From: Pseudorasbora parva
Lineage: Eukaryota; Chordata; Actinopteri; Cypriniformes; Gobionidae
Length of the DNA stretch: 64,000 nucleotides
NCBI RefSeq assembly: GCF_024679245.1
Contig: NC_090178.1
Location: 12,075,979-12,139,978 of the forward strand
Direction: 5' to 3'
Part shown: piece after piece, positions 26,001 through 40,580 of the stretch
Numbering within the stretch: the first letter of the stretch is position 1
Layout: every line of letters begins with the position of its first letter
Translations under genes and position numbers: made by a program
Notes under the pieces: model-generated
Told to the model about the DNA's origin: nothing
The model's input: only the letters and a program-made list of their open reading frames with translations
Database searches by the model: none

Positions 26001-26258
26001 AATCAAACCTTATTGTAAAGTGGTACAATAAAAGTTAAGGAATCTTACACTAGTACAAACTGTACTCCATATGTTTGATTTATGTTAAAGTATTTGGGAT
26101 ATGGCTTTTTTTTAATGGTGAGCCTTTAGTTTTTGTAATCAGGTGCTCAAAGTATATAAAAATTTGTATTTAGGTATAGGTCAATATATTGGTTATCGGC
26201 TTTCTGATATAAATGATTATCATTATCGGGCAAAATGTTCATATCGGTGCATCCCTAT
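23089..26258. mobile_element. hAT-like element with TAGGGATGCAC ends, nested
   Basis: The left end is TTAGGGATGCACAATTTATTG. The right end is the inverse of AATAGGGATGCACCGATATG. Both ends carry GATA/TATC-rich subterminal DNA. An inner segment ending at about 24672 with GAGCATCCCTAG looks like one end of a second hAT-like element. No intact transposase is visible, and the frame at 24149-24457 matches nothing I know. A matching target duplication was not found. Confidence 0.5.
25817..26026. mobile_element. Short MITE (210 bp)
   Basis: The left end GGTAACACTTTACAATGAGG is matched by an inverted right end AACCTTATTGTAAAGTGGTAC. It is related to the degraded copy at 9500-10110. Confidence 0.7.
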
Positions 26259-26400
26259 TGTTAACAGGGCCATAATTACAAACTTACATACACATCAAAC
26301 ACTTACCAGAGGAGTTTTCCATCATAATGAAGCTCAAAGATGAACACTTTCAGAGCGTCATAAAGATATGTTCTTTGCCTCCGCTCTCATTCTTCTTTGC

Positions 26401-27225
26401 TTATGAGTCTCGTCTGTATTCCAGCAGGAAATCTGCCTTCTCAAACTCAGTACAACTGAACAACAGAAGAAAAACATCACTGTAAACAACATATGTATCT
26501 GGCACAGCTTCATTAAACAAAATATTTGCACTTAAACTTAGCTCTATCAGACCATTCTCTCTTCTGAAGGGAAAACTGTACAGCCTCTTCCAGCGCATTA
26601 TCTGATGTGTCTGCTGTCATAAAGAAAAACATCTATAAGTATGACCATTGCATTTAATTTAACATTATTCAGCAAGATTGTTTTCATTATAAACATTAAT
26701 ACTTACAGTTCTATTGGTACAGAGTATATTTTATTACATTCAGGAGGAATAAAAGCATATATTGATTTCCTAGTTTCTTAAAAATGATAATAATAGTAAC
26801 TTTAAACCAAGCTAACATTAAACTACAGTACTATTTACAGTAGCATGTCAGGATACTCTATCCCCTTCACAGATTGTAGTCATGACAACGCATTGTTACG
26901 ATGGCTAGACTGATGTATGTGCTCAAAATAAGTTATTTACAATTATATTGGAATCTAAAACAAGTTAAATATGACAAGCATCTCTGATTCTCTCCTTACA
27001 GTCTGGGATCAGAATGACTCTAAGCTAGCCCCGTTAGCATCAGGTGCTAGGTGCTTTCTGACTGTAAAACGAGCAGAAAATAGCTTATAAAACACACACA
27101 AACAAGCCAAAATGAGCCACAAGCGATTGAACAGCAGATTAACTTACCTTTCTTTTAATAGTTGCTTCAAACAGGTCCAAATCACAGAAGTTTTCTCAGG
27201 TGGTTTCAATCCAGTCCAAACAGGA
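26401..27225 (-). other. Candidate spliced transcript 5' region, unknown gene
   Basis: On the minus strand a strong donor (AAAGAAAG then GTAAGTTAATC) lies at 27148. A good acceptor (TTCTTTATGACAG) ends at 26614 and opens a frame running DNALEEAVQFSLQKRE. Another acceptor-like TTCTGTTGTTCAG near 26460 leads to a frame ending FEKADFLLEYRRDS and a stop at 26402. I do not recognise the protein, and the donor between the last two blocks is weak. The set lies just inside the right edge of the 10.8-27.7 kb complex, on the same strand as the candidate exon at 12738-12828. It could be a gene of that complex, a 5' untranslated exon, or chance. Confidence 0.28.
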
Positions 27226-27399
27226 AATTAACCGATTATATGATATTATAATACATTTAAGGATTACATTTCATCGAGGGATCACTCTACGTTAAAAAAT
27301 ATATTTGACAGTTCATCAATTGTAGACAATAATGCTTAAATAATGAGTAAATTACATAAATCCACTTGTATAAGGAAATTAGATGTACACACTGGGTCT

Positions 27400-28660
<1,261 letters not shown>

Positions 28661-28669
28661 TATATATAC

Positions 28670-30301
<1,632 letters not shown>

Positions 30302-30329
30302 TATACACACGCACACGCACACGCACGCA

Positions 30330-30392
<63 letters not shown>
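30302..30392. repeat. (CA)n/(GCAC)n microsatellite
   Basis: A mixed run: ACGCACACGCAC then (GCAC)n then about 25 CA units, directly after the TA flanking the Tc1 element. Confidence 0.95.
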
Positions 30393-30395
<3 letters not shown>

Positions 30396-31694
30396 ACTGT
30401 ATTATTGACTGGTAGAGCATTTAAAATTCATTACATTTTCAAAATAAATGGGGGATTTCATTTGAAGTTAGGATTTAATTCAACAAAAAAGAGAGTAGAA
30501 TTCAAACAAGGAAAAGTATATCATTAGGTTATTCATGAGTTAAGTCATAAGTTGTGTTAGACAGCTTCAGATGGTTTTTGTGCAGTCTTTGGACACCAGG
30601 CATACTAGAAAGGCGTTTGAAAAAGCTAATGAGCAAAAGGTTCAGTCAGATTCTCAGTTCAATTCAAGGTCGCATATAGACTCTTAGCTCTGTGAGATAG
30701 AGCTTAGCTCTGTGCCTCTTAGTGAAGACAAACAAAAAGGAAAATAAAAAGGTAAAAAAAAACTCACTGATTTTTTTATTTATTTTTTTCAAAATATGTC
30801 CCACATCTTTACCTACAATTTGTTTTAAGCTAGTAAAATTAATAGTGTCTTGAAACATAACTCTGAACATGCTGTACTGACTAATCCTGAATAAATCCAT
30901 GATAAATATTTGGAGTTGGCAGTTTTTACCGTGTATAGTCAAACCAATTTTTATTCAGACACCAGATATAATTTTAGTGGGTGCAAGACACTATAGATCA
31001 TATAGTGAGGATAGCAAAATAAAGTAATCTGTGACAAAGTATACTCAAAAAGTCTTCAAACATTGGGGACCAGTAAAAATGATAAAATTGGGATCAAATT
31101 TCAGACACTTTCTGACCATGTTTTGCCCAAGTGTTTTTTCTTTAATTGCTACATATCATTCTAATATGTTGATTTGGTACCCAATATTTTTTTTTTATAA
31201 TCAATGTTGAAAACTTTCCGACCCCAAACTTTTAAACGTCAGTGTAAAATTATTATTATTTATTTATTTTCAATTTGGAAAAAAAAAATCAATGAACTGC
31301 CCTTGTTAGATTTTTGCTATGCACTGTTGGCTTTAACATTGCATAGATTTTCACTAGGTCATAGCTAAATATGATTGGCACATACTATGGTGACAACATT
31401 TTTAATTAGTGTGGAAAGCGATGATTGAATTAATGAAAGCTCATTGACTGTCAACTGATTAACATTTTCCAAACACTGGGTATGCAGAAACATAGCTACA
31501 TATTTTTAGGTTCTGCCAACAAGCTTGTGTAAAAATTGCAACAAACCCCCCTGCAAAAAACAGTCCTGCTCCCAGAAATCCCTGGTGTACAGTCATGCAA
31601 TTCACAGCTGACAGCATCTTTGCAGGAACAGAGAAGTGAGACTGCCTGTAAATGTCTCTTTCTCTCTGGGACTCGTGACTGTGGATTCACTTAC
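30393..31694. other. nek11 intron, nothing recognised
   Basis: AT-rich DNA with short frames only. No transposon ends could be paired. Confidence 0.5.
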
Positions 31695-31780
31695 AGGGCT
31701 CTCAGGATCTGCGATGCATCTCTCTCTCCCCCCATCGACTTGTCTCGCAGTGTCAGGCTAAAGAACTTGTGTTTCATGCT
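31695..31780 (-). CDS. nek11: nek11 exon after the kinase C-lobe (86 bp)
   Basis: The acceptor is TTTTTCTCACCACAG and the donor is AGAGCCCT then GTAAGTG. It starts in phase 0 after the Gln ending the exon at 38589-38667, has 28 codons, and ends with two bases of a Leu codon completed at 10638. The product starts SMKHKFFSLTLRDKSMGG and ends DASQILRAL. Human NEK11 has the same spacing here (TLEDK then a helical AAHIINAM-type stretch). Identity is moderate, but length and both phases fit exactly. The intron that follows is 21 kb and holds the satellite complex. Confidence 0.85.
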
Positions 31781-32519
31781 CTGTGGTGAGAAAAATAACA
31801 AAAGAGGTGAAATATCTGTTAATGCTGCTCTCTGAGGCTTGTAAAAGTTACTATTTCCTGAGGAGATATAAAAACAAAAACAAAACAGCAGCAGCAAAGC
31901 TAGTGTTCAATCAGTATAAGCCATTGCAGAGCCTGTGCTTTACTCTTGAGTTTCTCAGAACTCTTGAATCAGAGGAAACAGGAAAGGAAGAGAAAGACTG
32001 ATATAATCATCCTCAGGGAGGAATCTGCCATGAGCACATTTGAAGAAAAATACGAGACATTTGTAAGGTGCAAATCACCCAGACAGAAGAAAGTCTTGGA
32101 AACTGTACACAACAACAGAGAAGGGAAAAGCCATCAGAGAGTATTGTGTTCAGAGTTGTCGTTTAGATGCCCTCTCCTTCTCTGATTACATGTTTCTGAG
32201 ATGGTGATGGTGTAATAGCTGGTGGAAGACACATCCTACCAGGAGCTTTCAGATGGGGGTTAGGGAATCACTAGCTTCCCAAGGCAAAAACGAATTACGA
32301 AGCACCCTGACGGAAACAGGTCAATGCAAGTGATGAAAGGGTGCTATAACTGCAAATACTGTAACCAAGACGCATTAAACAAGGGCTATAATAGAGAGCG
32401 TAGAGAGCAGTTATTTTTTGTCGTTTTGAAGTGTAATCTCTGTGCTGAAAAATACTAATGACGTACAGTAGCTCTTGGAAGTTAAGCATTTTATGCCTTT
32501 AAAGACATTTGATTAAATA
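31781..32519. other. nek11 intron, nothing recognised
   Basis: The plus-strand frames at 31536-32185 overlap the minus-strand nek11 exon or are short and unrelated to any family I know. Confidence 0.4.
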
Positions 32520-33586
32520 TCATACCCAGGAAGCAGAAAATAAATACAAAAAGTATAAGAATAAATTAGTTAGTATCATGTATAAAAGTATAAAATATTA
32601 TAATAAAATATTAAAGATTAATAAAAATAATATGAACGTTTTTTGTAACATTCTAAATGGTATAATATACGTTATGCAGAATATTTTATTGATAAAGATA
32701 TGATAATAAAAAACAAAGAAGTGGTTAATGGTTTCAATAAAAAAAAATTTTTTTGTAAATGTGGGACCAAATCTAGCTAAAATAATAAATGATTCAAAAA
32801 CTACAGAAGGGGTGGTTGTGGATCTTTGGGATAGATATGAGTTTATAAAAATAAAAAAGTGATTGAAGAAATTTCAGAAATTTCAGAACCATTAACCCAT
32901 ATCGCTAACTTGTCTTTTCAACTCATTTCCTGAAAAACTGAAAGTAGCAAAAGTAATACCAGTATATAAAACAGGGGATAAACACCTTTTCACAAATTAC
33001 AGGCCTGTTTCTATACTGCCACAGTTCTCCAAAATCCCAGAAAAACTGTTTACAGAAAGATTGGATGATTTTATTGAAACAGAGAGTCAACACGGATTCA
33101 GGACAAACAGATCAACATCTTTAGTTCTAATGGAATTAATTGAGGAAATTACAAATTGTATAGATACTAAAACATATGTGTTAGGAATATTTATAGATTT
33201 AAAGAAAGATTTTGATACCATAAATCATGATATTTTAATACATAAAATGGAGAGGTATGGAATCAGAGAAGTTGGATTGAACTGGGTAAGTAGCTATTTG
33301 AGAAGCAGCAAACAATTTGTGGAAATCGGTGATCAAAAATCTATATGGACATAACTTGTGGAGTACCACAGGGATTGGTTTTTGGCCCAAGACTTTGATA
33401 TTTGTAGATTATCAAATATATTTACATTTACTTTAAGTTTGCTGATGATACAAATATTTTTTGTTCAGGGGATAATTAACAGCAGCTTTTGGAGGCAATA
33501 GCAAAATAAATGATTCAATTAAAAGATGATGTAATTAAATTATCACTACATATAGCTAAAACAAATATTATGTTATTTGGAAATTA

Positions 33587-35103
33587 CAGGGAGTGCAGAA
33601 TTATTAGGCAAGTTGTATTTTTGAGGATTAATTTTATTATTGAACAACAACCATGTTCTCAATGAACACAAAAAACGAATTAATATCAAAGCTGAATATT
33701 TTTGGAAGTTTTAGTTTTTAGTTTTAGCTATTTTAGGGGGATATCTGTGTGTGCAAGTGACTATTACTGTGCATAATTATTAGGCAACTTAACAAAAAAC
33801 AAATTTATACCCATTTCAATGATTTATTTTTACCAGTGAAACCAATATAACATCTCAACATTCACAAATATACATTTCTGACATTCAAAAACCAAACAAA
33901 AACAAATCAGTGACCAAAATAGCCACCTTTCTTTGCAAGGACACTCAAAAGCCTGCCATCCATGGATTCTGTCAGTGTTTTGATCTGTTCACCATCAACA
34001 TTGCGTGCAGCAGCAACCACAGCCTCCCAGACACTGTTCAGAGAGGTGTACTGTTTTCCCTCCTTGTAAATCGCACATTTGATGATGGACCACAGGTTCT
34101 CAATGGGGTTCAGATCAGGTGAACAAGGAGGCCAGCCACGCTGTGGAGTACTTGGACGCGTGTGATGGAGCATTGTCCTGCATGAAAATCATGTTTTTCT
34201 TGAAGGATGCGGACTTCTTCCTGTACCACTGCTTGAAGAAGGTGTCTTCCAGAAACTGGCAGTAGGACTGGGAGTTGAGCTTGACTCCATCCTCAACCCG
34301 AAAAGGCCCCACAAGCTCATCTTTGATGATACCAGCCCAAACCAGTACTCCACCTCCACCTTGCTGGCATCTGAGTCGGACTGGAGCTCTCTGCCCTTTA
34401 CCAATCCAGCCACGGGCCCATCCATCTGGCCCATCAAGACTCACTCTCATTTCATCAGTCCATAAAACCTTAGAAAAATCAGTCTTGAGATATTTCTTGG
34501 CCCAGTCTTGACATTTCAGCTTGTGTGTCTTGTTCAGTGGTGGTCGACTTTCTGCCTTTCTTACCTTGGCCATGTCTCTGAGTATTGCACACCTTGTGCT
34601 TTTGGGCACTCCAGTGATGTTGCAGCTCTGAAATATGGCCAAACTGGTGGCAAGTGGCATCTTGGCAGCTGCACGCTTGACTTTTCTCAGTTCACGGGCA
34701 GTTATTTTGTGCCTTGGTTTTTCCACACGCTTCTTGCGACCCTGTTGACTATTTTGAATGAAACGCTTGATTGTTCGATGATCACGCTTCAGAAGCTTGG
34801 CTATTTTAAGACTGCTGCATCCCTCTGCAACATATCTCACTATTTTTGACTTTTCTGAGCCTGTCAAGTCCTTCTTTTGACCCATTTTGCCAAAGGAAAG
34901 GAAGTTGCCTAATAATTATGCACACCTGATATAGGGTGTTGATGTCATTAGACCACACCCCTTCTCATTACAGAGATGCACATCACCTAATATGCTTAAT
35001 TGGTAGTAGGCTTTCCAGCCTATACAGCTTGGAGTAAGACAACATGCATAACGAGGATGATGTGGTCAAAATACTCATTTGCCTAATAATTCTGCACTCC
35101 CTG
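33587..35103 (-). mobile_element. Tc1-like transposon, complete ends (1517 bp)
   Basis: It is flanked by TA at 33585-33586 and 35104-35105. The terminal inverted repeats read CAGGGAGTGCAGAATTATTA, then GGCAA, and match the inverse at the right end base for base over at least 25 bp. It carries one almost full-length transposase on the minus strand. The insertion splits the Rex-like LINE, so it is younger than that copy. Confidence 0.95.
33907..34885 (-). pseudogene. Tc1-like transposase, near complete, one small deletion
   Basis: It starts at an ATG at 34885, reading MGQKKDLTGSEKSKIVRYVA. Residues 8-60 form the first paired-like helix-turn-helix, followed by the basic linker GRKKRVEKPRHK and the second DNA-binding part. 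The catalytic segment has VLWTDEMRVSLDGPDGW (first Asp near residue 145) and FMQDNAPSHASKYSTAW (second Asp). The frame then breaks at about 34140, where WLAS runs into LFT and a stop. The other frame continues WPPCSPDLNPIENLWSIIK, supplying the third acid of the DDE triad, to the end YFGH at 33909. About 30 bases seem deleted between the second and third acids, perhaps between short repeats. Everything else is open, so the copy is young but inactive as it stands. Confidence 0.9.
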
Positions 35104-35999
35104 TATACTAAGCCTGAAATAGAATTGAAAATTGATAATATTAGAAAGAGTCTCTGAAAATACATTTCTTGGTGTTATTTTAGACCACAAAATTAGCTGG
35201 AAATCACATATAAAAAACATTGAAGCAAAACTGGTAAAGACTATAGCGATATTAAATAAAGCAAGATATTTTGAATAATAAATCATTGTATATTATGTAT
35301 AATACACTCATAGTGCCACACTTAAGTTATTGTGTGGAAATCTGGGAAAATGTAGGATATCTTGAATACACAAATTCACTATTCTTGAAATCAGATATAC
35401 TAAAGTTTATTGATTTGGTTAAATTTAAGACGGTACAAGTCAAGCTTAAAATAAGAAATAATTTACTTTACTTACAAATTTTTTTTATGGAGAGGCAGGG
35501 TGGGTATAATTTGAGAGATGAATTAAACTTTAAAAAGCTCAACATAAGAACTATTTTAAAAAGTATGTGCATCACACTATGGGGTGAGGTTGTGGAATAA
35601 GCTGGAGCAGGTGTTTAAATATTGTACACATTTTAAACAGTTTAAAAAGTTATAAATATAAAAATAACATTGAGTTACTAAAAGGATATGAGGTTGAACA
35701 AGTGTGAATGTGAGGGTGGGTTAAAAGGCTTTTTTTATTATTATTATTTAATTTATTTGTTTATTTGTTGTTGTGCAATGAAGATAAGGTGTATGTTGTT
35801 GGGTATTTAGTATATGATGGAATTTTGTATGGTTATATAAGGGGTGGAAAAAATAACAAGCATTTTGCTTCATCCCGCTCCCTTTTCGGACACGTGATTT
35901 TATTGATGGTATTTTTGTGTTTATGTGGTAACACAATTATTGTATGTTCATATTTTACTTTATTTTAAATTTTTATTGGTTGTTGTTCGAAATAAAAAA

Positions 36000-37147
36000 T
36001 TAAAGCTGTCATGAACTGGCTTTTTAATTTTTTTTATACTGTTGTCTGAGGTCAACTAATGATGATTGCTGGGCTTTTACATTCAAAAACATCATAGCTA
36101 ATAAGTAATAGGCTATTTTTTACACTGGTTTTGAGGCTCTCTCCAAAACGCTGCATTTTGACGGGCGGCACGTGCCGCACTGAAGACTTGGAAGTAAACA
36201 TCCACGGCTAGGATTGGATAAGATTTGCATATTTAATGAGCTTAAGCCAGAATGATTCTCTTGACCACAGGTCTCGTAAACATCTTTATCAAACAAATAC
36301 AATGTTTTATTTCTCAACGACCCGCGACTGATTGGACTATTATTTTTATATTACACATAGCCTGCAAGATCGGACAATATAAGCGCAAACCGCGCGCACA
36401 CACATACACGTTCAGCGCGCGCGCCACCCTTCAGATGTCAACTCGAGAGAGACTGAGAGAGAATAGCAGAACATGAACGGAATATAATGAGATTCACCGG
36501 CCTGCCGGGCTTTGCGAGCGATGACCCATACGTGTCTGAGTCCAGCGTACTAAAGGTATGTTCTGTTACACGTACACATAAGCAAAACGATCTATAACAA
36601 TGCATTACTATTACATATAAAAACACGTTTTACTCACATAAGTGTGTTGCACCATTCCTGTCGGATCCAAATCCAGCATCGACTGGAGATTTGTTTACAA
36701 ACGATTCCGCAGTGAACTGAAGTGAACATGTCTTCCCCACGTGAGCTGGAAGTGAACTTCATTAAAAATAAAGTTCAACCACTCATTCCTAATATTAGGA
36801 TCCGAAGGAAGCTTATGCAGCGACTGTGTTCATCCAAAACCAGGAATAGCGCAATATCTTAATCTTCCTCTGCATGTTTATTGTTGTTGACCAGCTAGCA
36901 CGAGCCCTCCATGAGTCGGTGGGTGGGGCTAATAATTACACGTTCTGTATAGGCGGTGTTTCGTCGCGCATTGACGTCAGTATGAAGCACAGGACCGTTT
37001 GCTGAAGCTGGTGTCTATAAAAGTTTTTTTTTGACTAACAAGCAAGTTTTCAGCTCTGAAACATAGAGGATATTCTTATATTACCATGACCTTTTATATA
37101 TCAAAAGCTTAAGGAAAAGTTAATTCCTTAATTCATCACCCCTTTAA
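36000..37147. mobile_element. piggyBac-like non-autonomous element with TTAA ends
   Basis: TTAA occurs at both edges (36000-36003 and 37144-37147). Inside, the left end reads AAGCTGTCATGAACTGG and the right end, inverted, AAGGGGTGATGAATTAAGG. It sits at the 3' tip of the Rex-like LINE. It has no transposase. Between are GC-richer blocks with CGCGCGC near 36388-36425. Confidence 0.55.
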
Positions 37148-38588
37148 ATAAAATAAAAAGCAGCCATTAGACTTTCTATATGATGTTTGTGTTGCAGTTA
37201 TTAACAGAGGACATCATTTGAATGTGGGCGTTACGGAAGGTCTTGTGATCTGGATGCTTACATCCAACAAAACATATATGCTGTACAAGATATAATTATG
37301 TATTATGTATATAATTAGAGGAATAATTAATTAAGGATCATACCTCATGCAGCTGTTTTGAGCGGTCTGTGATCTGACTCGCCTTATTTCATTATGTTTT
37401 TACATTGGATGGGATGCCAGCAGTGCTTTAACCACCAACTGTTATTTTACACAGAAAGTTGGAAAAAGGCCCAGATCCATGATGAAGTTGCACCAGGCAG
37501 CGCAACAAGAAGTTTAGCTTTAGTTTTGGCAATTGACAAAGGTAAAAAAAAACGAGGAGAAGCCCTGAAAAAAAGTATATAATAAATCACATTCCTACTG
37601 TATTTGGGAAAGAGTAAGCTAAAACCAATGTACATTACAAGGATGTTTGCTTAGTCGGCCCAATAGTTCAGAATTTTACATGCCCTGCCAACATTTTCAC
37701 TGGCACTATCATAAAAAGAATTTTTAATAACTGTTAGAAATATTACATATACATTTCTAAAAACTATACATATGCAACAAACTGTAAATTATGCAGCTAT
37801 AACGCAACTATAAATTAGTAAACACTTTTACATATGCTTGATTGGCATATATTTTTCAACACATTCTAATGTTTTCATGGTTATCAATTAAATATCGCAA
37901 ATTCAACTTAATCAACTTAAGTTAGCCAGCTAGATAACATTATACATTATAAGTTTGAAAGCATAAAATAAACTAATGTACAAGATTAATGAATATTAAA
38001 ATTTGAATGATTACGCAACATTGCCCCGAAAGTGACAGATCTGCCAACTGGCCTGAAGGCCTTGGGCCAAAAAGAATAAAATGAAGTTCTTCTAATTATA
38101 AATAAATCAAATTTAAAAAATGTATAAAATAAAGAAGAAAAATAAATGTGGACCCTTATCTCAGCTTCTCAGAGAAACCTAGTCCTGTCCAAATAGGGCT
38201 AAGGAAACTTTTGTAGAACTGTTCTAAGCTTTTATAAATGTACAGACTGATTAGCCTGAAAGATGCATAAAAATTCATATATGCCGGGGAACAAGGCAAA
38301 CTATGACAAGCCACAGTCGATAAAATCACCAAACGGCAACAATGTCAATCACTGACATTTTAACAGTACATTTTGAAAAGGTTACGCACAGGGTGAGTCA
38401 AATGTGATGGTGAATCGATGATGTGATGAGTATGCATAACAGACTTTTAGAAACCTATTGAGCTTGGCAAGCAATCAAATTCTTCCTAGTGCATTCTGGC
38501 CCTTCCCATTAACCTTTGAAACAGATACTCTGAACAGCTGGTCGAATGCCCTGCTGTCTGGCTGATCTGATCAACGGCATCTCCTCAC
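37148..38588. other. nek11 intron, nothing recognised
   Basis: AT-rich. The short frames at 37394-37635 have no family match. Confidence 0.45.
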
Positions 38589-38667
38589 CTGAAAGCTCTC
38601 CTCAATGAACCTGCTCCTTAGAGCATCTGCTGCCGAGATCCTGCGTGAAGAATCCTTTTCTAACATA
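38589..38667 (-). CDS. nek11: nek11 exon, end of kinase C-lobe (79 bp)
   Basis: The acceptor ends in GTTTCAG before TATGTTAG, and the donor is AGCTTTCAG then GTGAGG. One base completes a Ser codon from the exon at 39096, then 26 codons. The product begins MLEKDSSRRISAADALRSRF and ends IEESFQ, the usual final helix of NEK catalytic domains (ML-KD---R-SA---L). The pyrimidine tract upstream of the acceptor is an expanded CT microsatellite of about 200 bp. Confidence 0.92.
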
Positions 38668-38670
38668 CTG

Positions 38671-38874
<204 letters not shown>

Positions 38875-39095
38875 ATGTTTAAGACCTCATGAAATGCTGA
38901 TAGTTCTAGTCGAATGTTTCTAAACCTGCTTGGATTTTGCATAATCTGCTTTGAAAAAAAGCTGAATCAAACAAGCCATTGATTTGTGTCTAACTACTCA
39001 TCCACGATGGGCAGACTGACAGATATAGCATGGCGGTGTGGGATGATATGGGGCCCAATTCGTGCCTGGAGCAGGGCAGCATCTGTTTCTGGTAC

Positions 39096-39245
39096 CTTTG
39101 CATTAGGGAGTTGAGCTGCCGTGAGTATGTTTCTGGCAGGGATGGAGTAGGTCCCTCCACAATCTTCAGCACCACAGCCAAGAAGTTCTGTCCCTCAAAT
39201 GCATGCTGTAAACAGCACATCTCATGGAGGATACAGCCTAAAGAC
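39096..39245 (-). CDS. nek11: nek11 exon, kinase C-lobe (150 bp)
   Basis: The acceptor is CTTTGGGTGCAG and the donor is ATGCAAAG then GTACCA. The first G completes a Trp codon from 46772; 49 codons follow; the last two bases open a Ser codon. The product includes SLGCILHEMCCLQHAFEGQN and FLAVVLKIVEGPTPSLPETY. This is kinase subdomains IX-X. The WSLGCILYE motif and the EG-TPSLP-Y spacing match NEK11 closely. Confidence 0.95.
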
Positions 39246-39420
39246 CTGCACCCAAAGAATAATACAAATAAATAAGAACAGTCCATCACAAAAAAAATTA
39301 AGAATAATGTTATGCTTGATTGGTATGTGTGTGTGTGTGTGTGATGTATATCCATATCCATATATAGATACATATACACATACATACAAACACTCACCTA
39401 AAGGATTATATATATATATA

Positions 39421-39988
39421 GCCGCCCCTCTGTGTTTTCTAATGGACGCGAGGCAAACTAAACAATAATATTACACTGCAAATATTTTTTCCCCAAAGTT
39501 AGTTTATGTCATTGAAGGCAGTTATCATCACGATGATTTCATTTCAAGTGTTCGTTTTTAAAATAAGTTTAGTTTTACTTAGTTATCTGATGCTATAAAA
39601 AAAGGGGGTGGGGGGGGGTGACGTCATGATTGACAGCTGAGATTGACGGCTTCTCTGAGTGAAGTTGTCACTGAGGCCCTAAAGGACTTTTTCCGGGATT
39701 TTTTTTGGAGCAGATTGGAGCTTTAGCTTTAATTTCTACATTTCCATAACTGTTTATTTCACACCAACATAATTAATTGTTCTGCATCTGTGAGAATGTG
39801 GGCGGGATTTTTGCGCAGCAGCACTTCCTGCTTTACTACCTGCTCTCTACTGCGCAACTCGGGTCCCGAAATCGCTACTGCGCAGACTCTGTCCCAAGAT
39901 GTCAGCGCCGTGCAGGCCGCCTCAAAGCTTCAACTATGGCAAGCGGAAACGGATGATGCTGAGTCGTCCATATTTTTTTATGGTCTAT
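39421..39988. mobile_element. 627-bp family element, copy 3 (left end lost)
   Basis: It matches 47108-47672 with small changes, beginning GCCGCCCCTCTGTGTTTTCT directly after a TA dinucleotide run and ending TATGGTCTAT. The outer roughly 70 bp on the left are gone, so the target duplication cannot be read. Confidence 0.8.
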
Positions 39989-40084
39989 TTTTTACGATAT
40001 ATATACTGTATATTGGATCTTGTGTAAATCAGACTTCAGAATGAGATCTAGGGAATTTAGAGCAAAAAAAATTTTTTAGGCAAA

Positions 40085-40580
40085 TTTAGGCAAAGTCAAC
40101 ACCTCAGATTTGTTGTTGTGCAACTCAAACTGTTCCTGAAACATTTTTGCATTGTGGCAGGGTGCACTATCCTGCTTAAAAGAGGCCAAGACCAGGGAAT
40201 ACTGTTTCCATGAAAGAGTGTACATGGTCTGCAACAATGCTTAGTTAGTTAGTACGTAACAAAGTAATGGCAGGACCCAAGGTTTCCCAGCAGAACATTG
40301 CCCAAAGCATCACACTGCCTACACCGGCTTGCCTTTTTCCCATAGTGCATCCTGGTGCCATGTGTTCCCCATGTAAGCGATGCACATATAACCAGCCATG
40401 TGAAGTAAAAGAAAATGTGATTCATCAGAACAGGTCACCTTTTTCCATTGCTCCATAGTCAAGTTTGGATGCTAACGTGCCAACGGATGGTGCATTCAGT
40501 GGACAGGTGCCGTGATGAAGAAATAATCAGTGTTATTCAATTCACCTGTCAGTGCTCATAATGTTATGCCTAATCGGCAC
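40085..40580 (-). mobile_element. Tc1-type remnant, family A, copy 2
   Basis: It shares GGCAGGACCCAAGGTTTCCC, AGCATCACACTGCCT and GTGCATCCTGGTGCCAT with copy 1 and ends CATAATGTTATGCCTAATCGG. Both the 5' part and a central part of the transposase are missing. Confidence 0.75.

Larger units (their letters stand above)
32520..35999 (+). pseudogene. Dead Rex-like non-LTR retrotransposon, split by a Tc1 element
   Basis: Reverse transcriptase pieces occur in order: KVAKVIPVYKTGDKH near 32940, NYRPVSILPQFSKI near 32997, HGFRTNRSTSLVLMELIEEI near 33091, GIFIDLKKDFDTINHDIL near 33187 (with a Lys-Asp in place of Lys-Ala), CGVPQG-like near 33356, and FADDT-like near 33440. After the inserted element at 33587-35103 the frame resumes as FLGVILDHKISWKSHIKNIE near 35165 and PHLSYCVEIWENVGY. 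The 3' untranslated region ends in AATAAAAAATTAAAG near 36000. The endonuclease is missing and stops and frameshifts are many. The clade is a jockey/CR1-type relative; the Rex assignment is from memory and tentative. Confidence 0.75.
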
